This document shows, one piece after another, positions 16,444 to 25,074 of a stretch of 28,819 bases of DNA. The DNA comes from Bacteroidia bacterium (GTDB lineage: Bacteria; Bacteroidota; Bacteroidia; Bacteroidales; Azobacteroidaceae), in the NCBI GenBank assembly GCA_025996895.1, contig BNTW01000032.1, forward strand, positions 1 to 28,819. Reading direction: 5' to 3'. Every line of letters begins with the position of its first letter. Position 1 is the stretch's first letter. The notes under the pieces were generated by a model that worked only from the letters and a program-made list of their open reading frames with translations, was not told the origin of the DNA and did no database searches. The translations under genes and the position numbers were made by a program.

Positions 16444-16687
16444 ATGGAATTAGATGACAAAGGCATTGCAACCGGTGAAACAAAAGAAGAAAAAAAACAG
16501 CGCAAGCAATTTATTATTGATTTTTATGGAGAATGGATTGCCAGTAAAAAACCAATCTCGCTTTTCAAAAATATTCGTAATGGATTACGAAAAAAATGAT
16601 TTTGGAAAAATAAAATTGACTGTGGGCGAGTTGCGGGGTAGCGGACAAAAATTACAATACTGCGTTACGGCAATAGAAAACGACTAA
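16444..16687 (+). pseudogene. Small frameshifted gene, function unknown
   Basis: From ATG 16444 the frame reads MELDDKGIATGETKEEKKQR and on through KQFIIDFYGEWIASKK, then leaves a sensible sequence and stops at 16597. Starting near the AAAAAA run (16550-16556), the +1 frame reads NQSRFSKIFVMDYEKNDFG and ends QYCVTAIEND at 16687. Removing one A from the run would join the two into one protein of about 80 residues. The halves look like the two ends of a longer small Bacteroidota protein that I cannot name, so a middle part may also be lost. A longer open frame from 16454 covers the N-terminal half in the wrong frame and gives a lysine-rich nonsense start. A hairpin (16684-16720) follows the stop. 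Confidence 0.5.
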
Positions 16688-16720
16688 ATAACCCTCGCCG
16701 TGTCCGAAATAGTTATTTAG
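16684..16720 (+). other. Hairpin after the small broken gene
   Basis: CTAAATAAC (16684-16692) pairs perfectly with GTTATTTAG (16712-16720) across a 19-base loop. The stem includes the stop codon at 16685. No T-run follows, so a terminator role is uncertain. Confidence 0.4.
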
Positions 16721-16740
16721 CCGTTATAAATTCCGTGTTG

Positions 16741-16748
16741 CAAAGGTA
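16741..16748 (-). promoter_or_regulatory. Leftward TAnnTTTG match facing the small broken gene
   Basis: The minus strand reads TACCTTTG then CAACAC. It would start transcription toward the small gene, antisense to it. It also forms the right arm of the 13-bp inverted repeat with 16411-16423. Confidence 0.3.
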
Positions 16749-16783
16749 CGATTTTTTTTTGAATTACCATACAAAAATAAAAA

Positions 16784-17788
16784 TTATAAAATCAGCCTCA
16801 CGCCCAGATACACGAGCGCGGCCAAACCGGCACTGACAGGAATAGTTAAAATCCATGCCCAGAGCAAGTTAATCGTTACGCCCCAGCGCACGGCCGACAA
16901 GCGTTTCACCGCGCCGACGCCCATAATCGCACCGGTAATCGTGTGGGTCGTACTCACCGGAATTTTTACGATTTCCGTAATGAATAGCGTGATGGCACCC
17001 GCCGTTTCGGCACAGACGCCTTCGAGCGGTGTTACTTTCGTGATTTTGTTGCCCATCGTTTTCACAATGCGCCAGCCACCCATCATCGTACCCAGACCAA
17101 TCGCCATAAAGCATGTGAGCGGTATCCAGTCCGGCATCGTATCCACCGACTGGATATGATTGGTTGCAATCATGGCAGTCGCAATAATCCCCATCACCTT
17201 TTGGGAGTCATTCATACCGTGTCCCAAACTAAACAAACCGGACGAAACCAATTGTAATTTTTTAAACAGATTTTCTGCCTTGTGCGGACTGGTCTTTCGG
17301 AAAATCCACAAAACAAGAATGGTGATAATCGCCGAGATAATCATACCAATCAGGGGCGCAAGAAAAATAAATGAAACAATTTTAAGAATGACACTCGAAT
17401 GAATGGCCGAAAAACCGCTGGCGCAAATTGCAGCACCGGCAAAACCGCCAATCAACGTGTGCGACGACGACGACGGAATGCCCAATCGCCACGTAAGCAA
17501 GTTCCACGAAACAGCGGCAATCAATCCCGAAAGAATAATCGGAAGCGTAATAAATTCTTCAAACACCACTTTTGAGACTGTATTCGCAATCCCAAAGCCG
17601 GTGAAATAGCGGGCAACGAAAAAAGCAATAAAATTGAACGCCGCCGCCCATAAAACCGCTTGAAACGGCGTTAATACTCTGGTTGTAACAATCGTTGCAA
17701 TCGAATTGGCAGCGTCATGAAAGCCGTTGATAAAATCAAAAACGATTGCCATCGCAACGACGATAATCAATAAAGTGATCGTATCCAT
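16784..17788 (-). CDS. PiT-family inorganic phosphate transporter
   Basis: This 334-residue membrane protein has the two inverted PiT signatures: FDFINGFHDAANSIATIV near the N-terminus and VSTTHTITGAIMGVGAVK near the C-terminus. GHGMNDSQKVMGI and SSSHTLIGGFAGAA lie between them. There are roughly ten hydrophobic segments. PiT carriers move metal-phosphate or sodium/proton-coupled phosphate across the inner membrane at low affinity. The ATG overlaps the stop of the upstream DUF47 gene by one base (TGATG), a pairing conserved in many bacteria. The ion used is not evident. Confidence 0.95.
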   Translation of the reverse strand: MDTITLLIIVVAMAIVFDFINGFHDAANSIATIVTTRVLTPFQAVLWAAAFNFIAFFVARYFTGFGIANTVSKVVFEEFITLPIILSGLIAAVSWNLLTWRLGIPSSSSHTLIGGFAGAAICASGFSAIHSSVILKIVSFIFLAPLIGMIISAIITILVLWIFRKTSPHKAENLFKKLQLVSSGLFSLGHGMNDSQKVMGIIATAMIATNHIQSVDTMPDWIPLTCFMAIGLGTMMGGWRIVKTMGNKITKVTPLEGVCAETAGAITLFITEIVKIPVSTTHTITGAIMGVGAVKRLSAVRWGVTINLLWAWILTIPVSAGLAALVYLGVRLIL

Positions 17789-18438
17789 CAGGCGTATTTA
17801 ACAAAAATCGTTTTCAATACTTTGCCGGTTGCATTCACTTTGTTGGCCGCTTTCTCCAATTCCTGAACGATTTCTTTCAACTTAATCAGTTCGACCGTAT
17901 TCGCTTCGTCGCGGAACAGGCTCATAATGCCTTTTTCATACACGCCGTCGGCCGTTTCTTCCAACGCCTTGATCTCCTTATAATGCTTGCGGAACACGGT
18001 GTCCGATTTTTTCAGGTGGTTTAATCCATCAACCGCACCTTTGACTTCGATCGTACCTTTATAGACAATGTCGGCCAATTCGACCGCATGTACCGGAAAT
18101 TTGTCGGGGCAGTATAACAACACTTTTTGCGCCGCGCGATTGATAATATCGATCACTTCTTCCACTTTATCGGCCAACTCCATAATATCTTCGCGATCGA
18201 ATGGCGTAATAAACGTATTGTTCAGTTCTTTCAGGATTTGTGCGGAAACACGGTCACCTTTCACCTCTTCCGCTTTGATATGTTTGCACACGTTCGGCCG
18301 GCCGTCTTTATCTATATCGGCAAACAACTCGCGCAAAAACGCGCCCGCCTGTACCATCACATCGGCCAACTCTTCTAATAAAGGAAGGAATTTAACATCT
18401 TTCGGCGTAAAAACACTTAAAATTGTATTAACTTTCAT
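17788..18438 (-). CDS. DUF47 / PhoU-like phosphate transport accessory protein
   Basis: This 216-residue, nearly all-helical protein is of the DUF47 (Pit accessory, YkaA-like) family, related to PhoU. The E/D-rich segments typical of the metal-binding PhoU fold are seen in IKAEEVKGDRVSAQIL, FITPFDREDIMELADKVEEV and ALEETADGVYEKGI. It is translationally coupled to the PiT carrier gene and is expected to modulate it. No clear TAnnTTTG lies upstream. The intrinsic terminator at 18476-18515 separates it from the H1-like gene, so its promoter should lie within 18439-18475, where I see only an AT-rich stretch. Confidence 0.92.
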   Translation of the reverse strand: MKVNTILSVFTPKDVKFLPLLEELADVMVQAGAFLRELFADIDKDGRPNVCKHIKAEEVKGDRVSAQILKELNNTFITPFDREDIMELADKVEEVIDIINRAAQKVLLYCPDKFPVHAVELADIVYKGTIEVKGAVDGLNHLKKSDTVFRKHYKEIKALEETADGVYEKGIMSLFRDEANTVELIKLKEIVQELEKAANKVNATGKVLKTIFVKYA

Positions 18439-18475
18439 TTTTTATATAGTAGATTTATGTGTGTTAATCAATCAA

Positions 18476-18515
18476 AAAATGGAAGATAATTTTATAAAAA
18501 GCTATCTTCCATTTT
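18476..18515 (-). terminator. Intrinsic terminator of the histone H1-like gene
   Basis: A perfect 13-bp stem (AAAATGGAAGATA at 18476-18488 with TATCTTCCATTTT at 18503-18515) encloses a 14-base loop. On the minus strand it ends in a run of six T, 28 bp beyond the stop of the H1-like gene. The A/T-rich arms could let it work in both directions. Confidence 0.75.
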
Positions 18516-18542
18516 CATTTGAACTTCCAATAAGATTAATTC

Positions 18543-18719
18543 TTATTTCTTAGAAGTTTCAATCGATTTTTTGCGGAAGTCTTTCAATGACTTTTCGATA
18601 GCCAACGAAGTTTTTCTCGCGCGTGTACCCGCAGCTTTGTTCCCTTTTTCCACGTGATCAGCTGCATCTTTTGTAAAAGCTTCAAAATGTTCTTTCAAGT
18701 TTTCTACCAAGTTTTTCAT
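18543..18719 (-). CDS. Histone H1-like (Hc1 family) small basic protein
   Basis: This 58-residue protein begins MKNLVENLKEHFEAFTKDA with an amphipathic helix, followed by a Lys/Arg/Ala-rich tail (GNKAAGTRARKTSLAIEKS) ending KKSIETSKK. It matches the short Hc1/histone H1-like proteins widespread in Bacteroidota. These are thought to bind DNA non-specifically and help compact the nucleoid. The ATG at 18719 is preferred over TTG at 18731. It has its own strong promoter and terminator, so it is a single-gene unit, probably well expressed. Confidence 0.8.
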   Translation of the reverse strand: MKNLVENLKEHFEAFTKDAADHVEKGNKAAGTRARKTSLAIEKSLKDFRKKSIETSKK

Positions 18720-18745
18720 ATCACTAAACAATTTAAAATTCCATG

Positions 18746-18775
18746 CAAAGATAGTGTTTAAGAATTATAAACAAA
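18746..18775 (-). promoter_or_regulatory. Promoter of the H1-like gene (-33 and -7)
   Basis: On the minus strand TTTG (18775-18772), 18 bases, then TATCTTTG (18753-18746). Both elements of the Bacteroidota promoter are present at near-ideal spacing, 26 bp before the ATG. This is one of the best such matches in the window. Confidence 0.7.
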
Positions 18776-18810
18776 CTTTTTAATGAAAAAATTTATCGTT
18801 TTGGGCAAAA

Positions 18811-18871
18811 ATTTCTGTTTTTAGGAGGAAAAACGCGCTATCGGGGCAAAAACACGGTAAAAAACAGAAAT
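18811..18871. repeat. 12-bp inverted repeat upstream of gltB
   Basis: ATTTCTGTTTTT (18811-18822) and AAAAACAGAAAT (18860-18871) are exact inverse copies, 37 bases apart. Between and beside them GGGCAAAAA occurs twice. It lies 116-176 bp upstream of the gltB -7 element. It could be a regulator site or an RNA hairpin. The rest of the 18720-19031 gap holds only the two promoters described. Confidence 0.45.
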
Positions 18872-18962
18872 ATACCCAAATTGCCATAAAGTAATTTTAC
18901 ATTTATTAAAAGTATCAGAATGAATAAAATAGCGTTTTTAATCTCACAATTAGTCAGGAATA

Positions 18963-18994
18963 TTTGTGTAATCCAAATAGAATAATTACTTTTG
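18963..18994 (+). promoter_or_regulatory. Promoter of the gltB operon (-33 and -7)
   Basis: TTTG (18963-18966), 20 bases, then TACTTTTG (18987-18994) match the Bacteroidota consensus. Transcription would start near 19001, about 30 bases before the gltB ATG. Confidence 0.65.
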
Positions 18995-19031
18995 TATCCC
19001 TTTGGCGAATAAAAATTGGAAAAATAACACG

Positions 19032-22000
19032 ATGAAGGAAAAAAAAATAGGGTTATATCACCCCGATTATGAGCACGACGCGTGCGGAGTGGGGTTGTTG
19101 GTTGATATTCATGGCAATAAATCGCATGAAATTGTAGAAAAAGGCTTGCAGGTGTTGGAGCACATGCTTCACCGCGGGGCGGAAAGTGCCGATAATCAGA
19201 CAGGCGACGGAGCGGGAATTACATTGCAAATTCCGCACGAGTTTATTCTTTTACAAGGAATTCCCGTGCCGGAGCGAGGAAAATACGGGACGGGATTGGT
19301 TTTTCTGCCGAAAGACGGAGACCAGGCTTCTTTGTGTTTGGAAGTGTTACAAAACATTGTCGAACAGGAAGGGCTGAAAATGCTGGCTGTCCGCGACGTT
19401 CCCGTCAATAGTGACATTTTGGGTACGATTTCGCAGGAAAACGAGCCGTTGATTAAGCAGATTTTTGTTGTCGGCGAAGACCACCAAGATGTTTTGGAGA
19501 AAAAATTGTACCTCGCCCGCAAGAAAATGGAACGGAAAATCTACAAATCTTCGCTGGCCGACAAGCGCAATTTTTACATCGTCAGTCTTTCCACCAAGCG
19601 CATTATATATAAAGGTATGCTTACCTCGACGCAGTTGCGCGATTATTTCCCCGACCTGACCAATCCGTATTTTACGAGCGGGCTGGCGTTGGTGCATTCG
19701 CGTTTCAGCACGAACACCTTCCCGTCGTGGGATTTGGCACAACCTTTTCGCCTGTTAGGGCATAACGGCGAAATCAACACCATTCGCGGAAACCGCTACT
19801 GGATGGAAGCCCGCGAAAGTATTTTGAATGTGCCGGAGTTGGGCAAGCCCGAAGATATTTTTCCGGTGATACAACCCGGAATGTCCGACAGTGCTTCGCT
19901 CGATAATGTCCTCGAATTTCTGGTAATGTCGGGGGTTTCGCTTCCGCATGCGTTGTCAATGCTCGTTCCCGAAAGCTGGAACAGCAAAAACCCGATTTCC
20001 GACGAGCTGAAAGCATTCTACGAATACCACAGTATTATCATGGAGCCTTGGGACGGCCCCGCCACGCTGCTATTCACCGACGGACGTTATGCCGGTGGAA
20101 TGCTCGACCGCAACGGTTTGCGTCCCGCGCGTTACCTGATTACGAAAAACGATACGATTGTGATTGCGTCCGAAGCAGGCGTACTGCCCTTCGAGCCGAT
20201 TGAAATCAAGGAAAAAGGCCGGTTGCAACCGGGAAAAATGCTGATGGTCGATACGGTCGAAGGCAAAGTCTATTACGACAGCGAACTTAAAGCCCAATTA
20301 GCGAATGCTTATCCTTATCGCGAATGGATTGATAAAAACCGTATTAAATTAGACCAGATTTCTTCCGGACGGACAGTGAAATACGACGTCGAAAAATTGG
20401 ATGCACAACTGAAAGCGTTCGGATATACGAAAGAAGATATCGAAAAAATCATTATTCCCATGGCGACCGAAGGCAAAGAGCCGATTGGATCGATGGGGAA
20501 CGACACGCCGCTGGCCGTGATGTCCGACAAACCGCAACGGCTGTTCAGCTATTTCCGGCAACTGTTTGCGCAGGTAACCAACCCGCCGATTGACCCGATT
20601 CGCGAAGAATTGGTGATGTCGCTTTCCTTGTATATCGGTTGTCAGGACGAAAATCTGCTTGTACCGACGCCCGAATTGTGCAAAATGGTGAAACTGCCAA
20701 GTCCGGTGATCAACAATCTGGATTTGGATATTCTGACACATTTGGGTTACAAAGGATTTAAGTCGCTCACGCTTCCGATGTTATTCAAAGTAACGGACGA
20801 GAAAAAAGCGGCCTATTCCCTGTCCGACGCATTGACAAATCTTTGTCAGCAAGCCGAAAAAGCCGTCGATGATCGCTACCATTATATTATATTGAACGAT
20901 AGAGGCGTGAATAAGGATTATGCGGCCATACCTTCGCTCTTGGCGGTGGCGGCCGTCCATCACCACTTGATTATCAAGCGGAAACGTATGCAGATTGCCA
21001 TTGTCGTGGAAACGGCCGAAGCGCGCGAAGTCAATCATTTTGCCTTGCTGTTCGGTTATGGAGCAACGGCGGTCAATCCTTACATGGCTTTTGCTATTTT
21101 GGATGAAAAAGTGAAAACACGCGAAATCCAGCTCGATTATCATACGGCAGAAAAAAATTATATCAAAGCGGTTAATAAAGGACTGTTGAAAGTTTTGTCG
21201 AAAATGGGTATTTCGACCTTGCGTTCGTATCGCGGGGCGCAAATTTTCGAGTCCGTCGGTATCAGTCAAAAAGTGCTGGATTCCTATTTTGAAGGCATGA
21301 AATCGCCGATGGAAGGCGTTGAAATGAGCGATATTGCTCGCGACGCGCTGCTTTCGCACGCAAGTGCTTTCAAAAACGAAGGCTTGACGGCATTCCGCTT
21401 ATCCCCTACCTATCAGCTGAATAACGAAGGAATTTATACTTACCGCAGAGGCGGGGAATATCACGCCTGGAATCCCGAAACGATTTCTAAATTGCAAATC
21501 GCGACCCGTTTGGGCGATTACGCTAAATTTAAAGAATACACCCGGATTGTGGATAACAAGCTGCAACCGGTGTTTATACGCGATTTTATGACCTACAAAC
21601 GCAATCCGATTGATATTTCGGAAGTCGAGCCGGTAGAAAGCATTACCAAACGCTTTGTTACCGGTGCGATGTCGTTCGGCTCGATTAGCAAGGAAGCACA
21701 CGAAGCGATTGCGATTGCACTGAATACGTTACACGGAAAAAGTAATACCGGTGAAGGAGGAGAAGACCCCGCGCGTTTCAACATTGGCGCGGACGGATTA
21801 AACCGTCGTTCGGCGATTAAGCAGATTGCTTCGGGACGTTTCGGCGTGACGGCAGAATATTTAATAAACGCGGACGAACTACAAATCAAAATCGCTCAGG
21901 GTGCAAAACCCGGCGAAGGAGGACAGTTGCCCGGTTTCAAAGTAGATAAAATCATTGCGAAAACACGCCATTCCATTCCGGGAATCACGCTGATTTCGCC

Positions 22001-23555
22001 CCCACCCCACCACGATATTTATTCGATTGAAGACTTGGCTCAGCTGATTTTCGATTTGAAAAACATCAATCCGAATGCCGATATTTCGGTGAAATTGGTA
22101 GCGGAAAGCGGTGTCGGTACGATTGCTGCAGGTGTGGCAAAAGCCAAAGCCGACCGGATTGTTATCAGCGGATCAGACGGCGGAACAGGTGCAAGCCCCA
22201 TGAGTTCCATCAAACATGCAGGCGTTTCGTGGGAATTGGGATTGGCTGAAACACAACAAACGCTGGTAATCAACAACTTACGCAGTTTCGTACGTTTGCA
22301 GACCGACGGACAATTGAAAACCGGAAAAGACATTGTGATTGCCTCACTTCTGGGCGCGGAAGAATACGGTTTTGCCACCAGCGCGCTGATTGTGCTGGGC
22401 TGCGTGATGATGCGGAAATGCCATTTAAATACCTGTCCGGTCGGCGTGGCCACGCAAGACGAGCGTTTAAGGGCGCGTTTCAAAGGAAAATACGAATATC
22501 TGGTGCATTATTTCACCTTCCTCGCAGAGGAAGTGCGGGAACATCTGGCACAAATGGGTTTCCGAAGCATGGACGAAATTATCGGCCGTTCCGATTTAAT
22601 TGAAATCAAACAAGCAGACGTAAATCCGAAAGTCCAAAAACTGGATTTCGTCAAGATTACGCAATTTATCGACAACGGGAATGATATTCGTTGTTCAAAA
22701 AAACAAGACCATAAAATTGACAACGTATTAGACCGTGAAATTATCCGCAAGACGAAGCCGGCCATCGAAAAATCGCTTCCGGTGGAAATGAACGTTACGA
22801 TTGGCAACACCGACCGCGCAGTGGGCGCGATGTTATCCGGCGAAATCGCCAAACGCTACGGAAACAGCGGCTTGCAGGACAATACGATAACCGTAGGCTT
22901 CAAAGGATCGGCCGGGCAAAGTTTCGGTGCGTTTCTGGCTGCGGGAATTTCGTTTTACCTCGAAGGCGAAGCCAACGATTATTTGGGCAAAGGCCTGTCG
23001 GGCGGACGCATTGCATTAATTCCGCCGAAAACGGCTGATTTTACGCCTGAAAACAACATCATTGGCGGAAACACCTTACTATATGGTGCTACTTCGGGCG
23101 AAGTGTATATCAACGGACAGGTCGGCGAACGTTTTTGCGTGCGTAACTCCGGTGCGATTGCTGTCGTGGAAGGCGTGGGCGACCACTGTTGCGAATACAT
23201 GACCGGCGGACGCACGGTAGTGTTAGGGACAACCGGAAAGAATTTTGCAGCGGGGATGAGCGGCGGATTGGCTTACGTGCTGGATTTGAAAGGCAATTTC
23301 GACTATTTCTGCAACATGGAAATGGTGGAACTGACTTTGATCGAAGACCGTTCGGACAGCCTCGAACTGCATCGCCTCATCAGCCAGCATTATCACTATA
23401 CGCAAAGTCCGCTGGCAAAAAGCATCCTGGAAAATTGGGACGATTATTTGAAGCATTTCATCAAAATAACGCCCATCGAATACAAAAAAGTATTACAGGA
23501 AGAAAAAATGGAAGCGATTAAACGCAAAATTGAGATGGTGGAATCTGATTATTAA
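19032..23555 (+). CDS. gltB: Glutamate synthase, large subunit
   Basis: This 1507-residue protein is the large subunit of GOGAT, which makes two glutamate from glutamine and 2-oxoglutarate. It begins with a class II amidotransferase domain. Cys18 in HDACGVG becomes the N-terminal nucleophile after removal of 17 residues. The central and FMN-binding synthase domains follow (GGEDPARFN, QGAKPGEGGQLPG, SGSDGGTGASPMSS). The [3Fe-4S] motif CVMMRKCHLNTCPVG is C-x5-C-x4-C. The C-terminal beta-helix has repeated glycine-rich G-x-x-G turns. The ATG at 19032 is chosen over TTG at 19002 because it gives the normal short propeptide and lies after the promoter. It heads the gltB-gltD-lipoprotein-asnB cluster. 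Confidence 0.98.
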   Translation: MKEKKIGLYHPDYEHDACGVGLLVDIHGNKSHEIVEKGLQVLEHMLHRGAESADNQTGDGAGITLQIPHEFILLQGIPVPERGKYGTGLVFLPKDGDQASLCLEVLQNIVEQEGLKMLAVRDVPVNSDILGTISQENEPLIKQIFVVGEDHQDVLEKKLYLARKKMERKIYKSSLADKRNFYIVSLSTKRIIYKGMLTSTQLRDYFPDLTNPYFTSGLALVHSRFSTNTFPSWDLAQPFRLLGHNGEINTIRGNRYWMEARESILNVPELGKPEDIFPVIQPGMSDSASLDNVLEFLVMSGVSLPHALSMLVPESWNSKNPISDELKAFYEYHSIIMEPWDGPATLLFTDGRYAGGMLDRNGLRPARYLITKNDTIVIASEAGVLPFEPIEIKEKGRLQPGKMLMVDTVEGKVYYDSELKAQLANAYPYREWIDKNRIKLDQISSGRTVKYDVEKLDAQLKAFGYTKEDIEKIIIPMATEGKEPIGSMGNDTPLAVMSDKPQRLFSYFRQLFAQVTNPPIDPIREELVMSLSLYIGCQDENLLVPTPELCKMVKLPSPVINNLDLDILTHLGYKGFKSLTLPMLFKVTDEKKAAYSLSDALTNLCQQAEKAVDDRYHYIILNDRGVNKDYAAIPSLLAVAAVHHHLIIKRKRMQIAIVVETAEAREVNHFALLFGYGATAVNPYMAFAILDEKVKTREIQLDYHTAEKNYIKAVNKGLLKVLSKMGISTLRSYRGAQIFESVGISQKVLDSYFEGMKSPMEGVEMSDIARDALLSHASAFKNEGLTAFRLSPTYQLNNEGIYTYRRGGEYHAWNPETISKLQIATRLGDYAKFKEYTRIVDNKLQPVFIRDFMTYKRNPIDISEVEPVESITKRFVTGAMSFGSISKEAHEAIAIALNTLHGKSNTGEGGEDPARFNIGADGLNRRSAIKQIASGRFGVTAEYLINADELQIKIAQGAKPGEGGQLPGFKVDKIIAKTRHSIPGITLISPPPHHDIYSIEDLAQLIFDLKNINPNADISVKLVAESGVGTIAAGVAKAKADRIVISGSDGGTGASPMSSIKHAGVSWELGLAETQQTLVINNLRSFVRLQTDGQLKTGKDIVIASLLGAEEYGFATSALIVLGCVMMRKCHLNTCPVGVATQDERLRARFKGKYEYLVHYFTFLAEEVREHLAQMGFRSMDEIIGRSDLIEIKQADVNPKVQKLDFVKITQFIDNGNDIRCSKKQDHKIDNVLDREIIRKTKPAIEKSLPVEMNVTIGNTDRAVGAMLSGEIAKRYGNSGLQDNTITVGFKGSAGQSFGAFLAAGISFYLEGEANDYLGKGLSGGRIALIPPKTADFTPENNIIGGNTLLYGATSGEVYINGQVGERFCVRNSGAIAVVEGVGDHCCEYMTGGRTVVLGTTGKNFAAGMSGGLAYVLDLKGNFDYFCNMEMVELTLIEDRSDSLELHRLISQHYHYTQSPLAKSILENWDDYLKHFIKITPIEYKKVLQEEKMEAIKRKIEMVESDY

Positions 23556-23560
23556 TTCAG

Positions 23561-23653
23561 TTATGAGTTATGAGTGAAAGCATTGTCAAGAATAAAAGTT
23601 TTTTGCTTGCAATACGCATAGTTATAAAACAACTCATAACTCATAACTCATAA
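23561..23653. repeat. Heptamer-based inverted repeat between gltB and gltD
   Basis: TTATGAGTTATGAGT (23561-23575) is answered by about three tandem copies of ACTCATA (23632-23653) on the other side of a roughly 55-base spacer. The transcript could fold into a 15-bp hairpin just ahead of gltD. The same heptamer array stands before the gene at 28495 (28473-28489). Confidence 0.65.
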
Positions 23654-23664
23654 TTATAAAAAAC

Positions 23665-25041
23665 ATGGGTAACGCAAAAGCATTTTTATCGATTAATAGA
23701 AAAGAAGCGGGATATCGTCCGGTGTTAGATCGAATTACCGACTTCGGAGAAGTAGAACAGACGTTGAATTCGGAAGACCGGCAGTTGCAGGCTTCACGCT
23801 GTATGGAATGCGGTGTGCCGTTTTGCCATTGGGCTTGTCCGCTGGATAATCTCATTCCCGAATGGCAAGACCTTTTATACAAAGGCAAATGGGCGGAAGC
23901 CTACGGCATTCTGATTTCGCGCAATAATTTTCCCGAATTTACAGGACGTGTCTGTCCTGCATTGTGTGAAAAAAGTTGTGTGCTGAACTTGGAGCACGAG
24001 CCGCTGACCGTCCGCGAAAACGAAGCGGCCATCGCCGAACACGCCTTTTTAGAAGGCTATGTCAAGCCCAATCCGCCTCAGCAGCGTACCGGAAAAAAAG
24101 TAGCCGTTGTCGGTTCCGGTCCCGCCGGTTTAGCGGTAGCCGACATGCTCAACCGCAAAGGCCATTCGATTACGGTGTTTGAAAAAGACGAATACATCGG
24201 CGGACTGCTTCGCTTGGGTATTCCCGATTTCAAGTTGAATAAGGAAATCATTACCCGGCGGATCGATCTGTTGAAAGCCGAAGGCATTAAGTTTGAAACC
24301 GGTAAGGAAGTCGGTAAAGACCTTTCAACCAAAGATTTATTGGCGAAATACGACGCGATTTGCTTGACAACCGGCGCAGGTGTTCCGCGCGATTTGCCGG
24401 TGGAAGGTCGCGAATTGAAAGGTATTTATTTTGCGTTGGATTTCCTGAAACAGCAAAACCGGCTGGTGAGCGGACAAACCATTCCGGCAGCCGAACGGAT
24501 TTCGGCCAAAGGCAAAAAAGTGCTGGTCATCGGCGGCGGCGACACCGGATCGGATTGTGTAGGTACGTCCATCCGTCAAAAAGCCGCTTCGGTCATACAA
24601 ATCGAAATCATGCCGGTGCCCCCCGAAGGCACCAATCCGGCAACGCCCTGGCCGTCTTATCCGAATGTTTTAAAAACTTCCACTTCGCATTTGGAAGGAT
24701 GCGAACGCCGCTGGTCGCTGGCAACAAAACGCTTTATCGGCGAAAAAGGAAAAGTGACCGGCGTGGAAGTGGCCGACCAACTGACCGGCCAAACGACTGT
24801 CATTCCGGTCGATTTGGTGTTGCTGTCCATGGGTTTCACCCAGCCCGTTCACGAAGGTTTGTTGGACGAATTAGGCGTGAAATACGACGCTCGGGGCAAT
24901 GTGGAAGCGGTCAAACCCAATCAATCGTCGATCGGCAAGGTTTTTGTAGCAGGCGATGTAACTTCGGGTGCGAGCTTGGTTGTTCGGGCAATCGCTTCGG
25001 GGCGTCAAGCAGCGAAAGAGATAGCGGCCTATTTAAGTTAG
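23665..25041 (+). CDS. gltD: Glutamate synthase, small subunit
   Basis: This 458-residue flavoprotein passes electrons from NAD(P)H through FAD and Fe-S clusters to GltB. The N-terminal cluster motif CMECGVPFCHWAC (C-x2-C-x4-C-x3-C, from Cys46) and the second group CPALCEKSC bind the [4Fe-4S] centres. The FAD fold has GSGPAGL, and the nucleotide fold has VIGGGDTGSD. C-terminal VFVAGDVTSGASLVVRAI closes the FAD site. The length is standard. It follows gltB by 109 bp containing an inverted heptamer repeat, which may tune its expression relative to gltB. Confidence 0.97.
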   Translation: MGNAKAFLSINRKEAGYRPVLDRITDFGEVEQTLNSEDRQLQASRCMECGVPFCHWACPLDNLIPEWQDLLYKGKWAEAYGILISRNNFPEFTGRVCPALCEKSCVLNLEHEPLTVRENEAAIAEHAFLEGYVKPNPPQQRTGKKVAVVGSGPAGLAVADMLNRKGHSITVFEKDEYIGGLLRLGIPDFKLNKEIITRRIDLLKAEGIKFETGKEVGKDLSTKDLLAKYDAICLTTGAGVPRDLPVEGRELKGIYFALDFLKQQNRLVSGQTIPAAERISAKGKKVLVIGGGDTGSDCVGTSIRQKAASVIQIEIMPVPPEGTNPATPWPSYPNVLKTSTSHLEGCERRWSLATKRFIGEKGKVTGVEVADQLTGQTTVIPVDLVLLSMGFTQPVHEGLLDELGVKYDARGNVEAVKPNQSSIGKVFVAGDVTSGASLVVRAIASGRQAAKEIAAYLS

Positions 25042-25074
25042 GCATTATTTTGAGGAACAATAAATTATATATAC

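Noticed and set aside
16454..16687. 77-codon frame as an intact small gene
   Set aside because: Its first 30 residues are lysine-rich and low in information, while the overlapping frame from 16444 there reads as a sensible protein directly behind a promoter. A frameshifted gene explains both.
23632..23653. CRISPR-like tandem repeats
   Set aside because: The repeats are direct heptamers without spacers, and no cas genes are near.
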